Positions 62,853 to 64,000 of a stretch of DNA of 64,000 bases are shown piece after piece. The stretch covers positions 231,676 through 295,675 of the forward strand of contig NZ_JAHWCI010000009.1 in NCBI RefSeq assembly GCF_019550915.1. Direction: 5' to 3'. This stretch comes from Mumia sp. zg.B17. GTDB lineage: Bacteria; Actinomycetota; Actinomycetes; Propionibacteriales; Nocardioidaceae. The notes beneath the pieces are model-generated. The model did not search any database. It was given only the letters and a program-made list of their open reading frames with translations, and was not told the origin of the DNA. Position 1 is the stretch's first letter; the number at the start of each line of letters is the position of its first letter. The position numbers were made by a program, and so were the translations under genes.

Positions 62853-63701
62853 TCAGCCCAGCTCGCACTTGTTGACCGTGACGCCGAGGTCACCGCCGTC
62901 CTTGAACTTGCACACGACAGTGACTTCCTCGCCTGTCGACAACTTCGCGATGTCCTTCTTCGGAACGTCGTAGGCGGTCACGTGAGTCAACTCGAAGTCC
63001 CCTCCGCCGTCGAGGAGGAGGGTGTAGTCGCTGTCGTCGAACAGTTCGGTGTCGATCTTGCTCAAGGTGCCGGTGATGCGGAGCGTCTTGCCCTTGTACT
63101 TGGCGTCCGCGGCGAACTCATTGTCCTCAAACGCCTTGATCAGCGTGGCCGCATCGACCGAGATGGGCTTGGCAGCTTCCTTCTTCTCGGCCTCCTTCTT
63201 CTTGGCAGCTTCCTTCTTCTCGGCTTCCTTCTTCTTGGTTTCCTTTGCTGCCTCTGCCGCTTCCTGGGCCTTCCTCTCGGCGGCGTCCGTATCCTCCTGA
63301 GCCTTTTCCTTGGCGCCCTTTTCGGCCTGGTCAGAGGCGGACGGCTTCGCGGTGTCGGTCACGACATCGTCCGTGGCGCCGCCGGATGCCCCACCGGCCG
63401 CGCCAAGGGCGATCAGCCCGGCGACTGCGATCGGGATCACGAACCGCTTCTTCTCGTACCAGGGCTTGCTCTGTTGCGAGCTCGGCGGGTTCGGCCCGAG
63501 CGGTCGGACGTGCGCGGTCCACGCCTGGCCGTCCCAGTAGCGCTGCTGTCCGGGGACGCGCGGGTCGACGTACCACCCGGCCGGCGGGGTCGGGATGAGC
63601 GGTCGGACCTGAGCCGTCCACGCCTGGCCGTCCCAGTAGCGCTGCTGTCCGCGAACGTGCGGGTCCACGTGCCACCCGGCGGGCGGGTTCTGATGAGACA
63701 T
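62853..63701 (-). CDS. Membrane protein: two DUF2510 domains, coiled coil, OB-fold domain
   Basis: A 282-residue protein. Two cytoplasmic DUF2510 units (PPAGWHVDPHVRGQQRYWDG and a second near residue 40), PWYEKKRF before one membrane helix (about residues 88-108), and a charged linker with an EKKEAAKKK coiled coil follow. The C-terminal extracytoplasmic domain (about residues 180-282, GKTLRITGTLSKID... VTVVCKF) has the look of a tRNA_anti-like OB fold. The PWYxKKRFxIP anchor is shared with the Ltp protein next door. GAGAGGAGTCGC precedes ATG 63701. Function unknown. Confidence 0.8.
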   Translation of the reverse strand: MSHQNPPAGWHVDPHVRGQQRYWDGQAWTAQVRPLIPTPPAGWYVDPRVPGQQRYWDGQAWTAHVRPLGPNPPSSQQSKPWYEKKRFVIPIAVAGLIALGAAGGASGGATDDVVTDTAKPSASDQAEKGAKEKAQEDTDAAERKAQEAAEAAKETKKKEAEKKEAAKKKEAEKKEAAKPISVDAATLIKAFEDNEFAADAKYKGKTLRITGTLSKIDTELFDDSDYTLLLDGGGDFELTHVTAYDVPKKDIAKLSTGEEVTVVCKFKDGGDLGVTVNKCELG

Positions 63702-63795
63702 GCGACTCCTCTCGAGGCCGTGCAGGGATGAGGTCGCGACGTTGTTGGGATGACGTCACGGTTTCCCGGTTTCGCCAGACCCAGGACGCCGACTC

Positions 63796-64000
63796 TGGCT
63801 TCTCCTCTGGAGACCACACAGGTGTCGCTCGTCGTCGACGAGCCGCGCGAAGGCGCGTCCCGGGCGGTCGCGGCACCCACATCGCCGACCGCCACTGCTG
63901 GGCGGGGGAGGGGTCCCTGGCGGGACGGCCGTCGGGTCTGCCGACCGGGCTGGAGGACTTCACAGCCCGTGGGCAGGGCGAGACGAAGGTCGCGTCCCAA
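63796..64000 (-). repeat. 205-bp direct repeat, copy B: leader of the DUF2510 gene (runs off window)
   Basis: Identical to 62577-62781 and still matching at the last base of the window, so its full length and promoter are not visible. It lies 94 bp upstream of the DUF2510 gene start. The base after the shared end differs from copy A, so the ATG present there is lost. The 63,702-63,795 gap holds only unique leader sequence. Confidence 0.9.

Overview
The window is a very GC-rich stretch of bacterial chromosome. It has dense gene packing, ATGA/TGATG-type overlaps, GTG starts and third codon positions that are almost always G or C. Several gene families are typical of high-GC Gram-positives: a GPGG-motif small membrane protein, an SCO4848-like protein, DUF2510 and Ltp-type envelope proteins, a CebR box, and a CaiB/AMACR plus FadA/FadB lipid-oxidation set. 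I read it as an actinobacterium, probably near Nocardioidaceae; the genus is not resolvable by eye. I recognise no rRNA, tRNA, CRISPR array, phage module or transposase. Many genes look leaderless, with a TANNNT-like -10 box 6-7 nt before the start codon.

Layout. 1-3.8 kb: 3' part of an M19 dipeptidase, an NmrA-like reductase, an alpha/beta hydrolase behind a short leader ORF, and a GlxA/AraC regulator. 3.8-6.6 kb: csoR-copZ-copA copper operon with a CsoR operator lying across its promoter. 6.6-11.5 kb: hotdog thioesterase, serA, hydrolase/WYL regulator pair, DUF1697, a Gly-rich membrane protein and a GPGG peptide. 11.7-14.4 kb: overlapping aldo/keto reductase-manA-L,D-transpeptidase operon. 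14.4-20.5 kb: FadH-type dienoyl-CoA reductase, PadR regulator with a four-half-site operator, flavin monooxygenase and small metabolic genes. 20.5-28.2 kb: complete kdpFABC-kdpD-kdpE potassium system. 28.3-30.5 kb: ilvA, DUF4383 and a cupin. 30.6-38.8 kb: narGHJI-narK respiratory nitrate reductase and transporter.

38.8-47.8 kb holds lipid/CoA metabolism: alpha-methylacyl-CoA racemase, LCAD-like acyl-CoA dehydrogenase, USP, MerR regulator, hydrolase, then fadA-fadB. Two separate promoters here carry TGACA-N7-TGTCA inverted repeats, which suggests one shared regulator. 47.8-51.7 kb: CtaG-like and DUF2243 membrane proteins, an APC permease and a tandem USP. 51.7-55.9 kb: MatC-type carrier, methyltransferase and CaiB CoA-transferase facing a GntR regulator across a TGTGGTC/GACCACA operator. 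55.9-61.7 kb: a cellobiose-type cebEFG-bglC-cebR operon, with cebR last in the operon and two CebR boxes framing the promoter.

61.7-64 kb is the least ordinary part. Two different membrane-anchored envelope proteins (Ltp-repeat and DUF2510/OB-fold) are each preceded by the same DNA segment, identical over at least 205 bp. In the complete copy the repeat begins at the predicted transcription start and ends at a Shine-Dalgarno sequence buried in a hairpin. It looks like a duplicated structured 5' leader, and the second copy runs off the window end.
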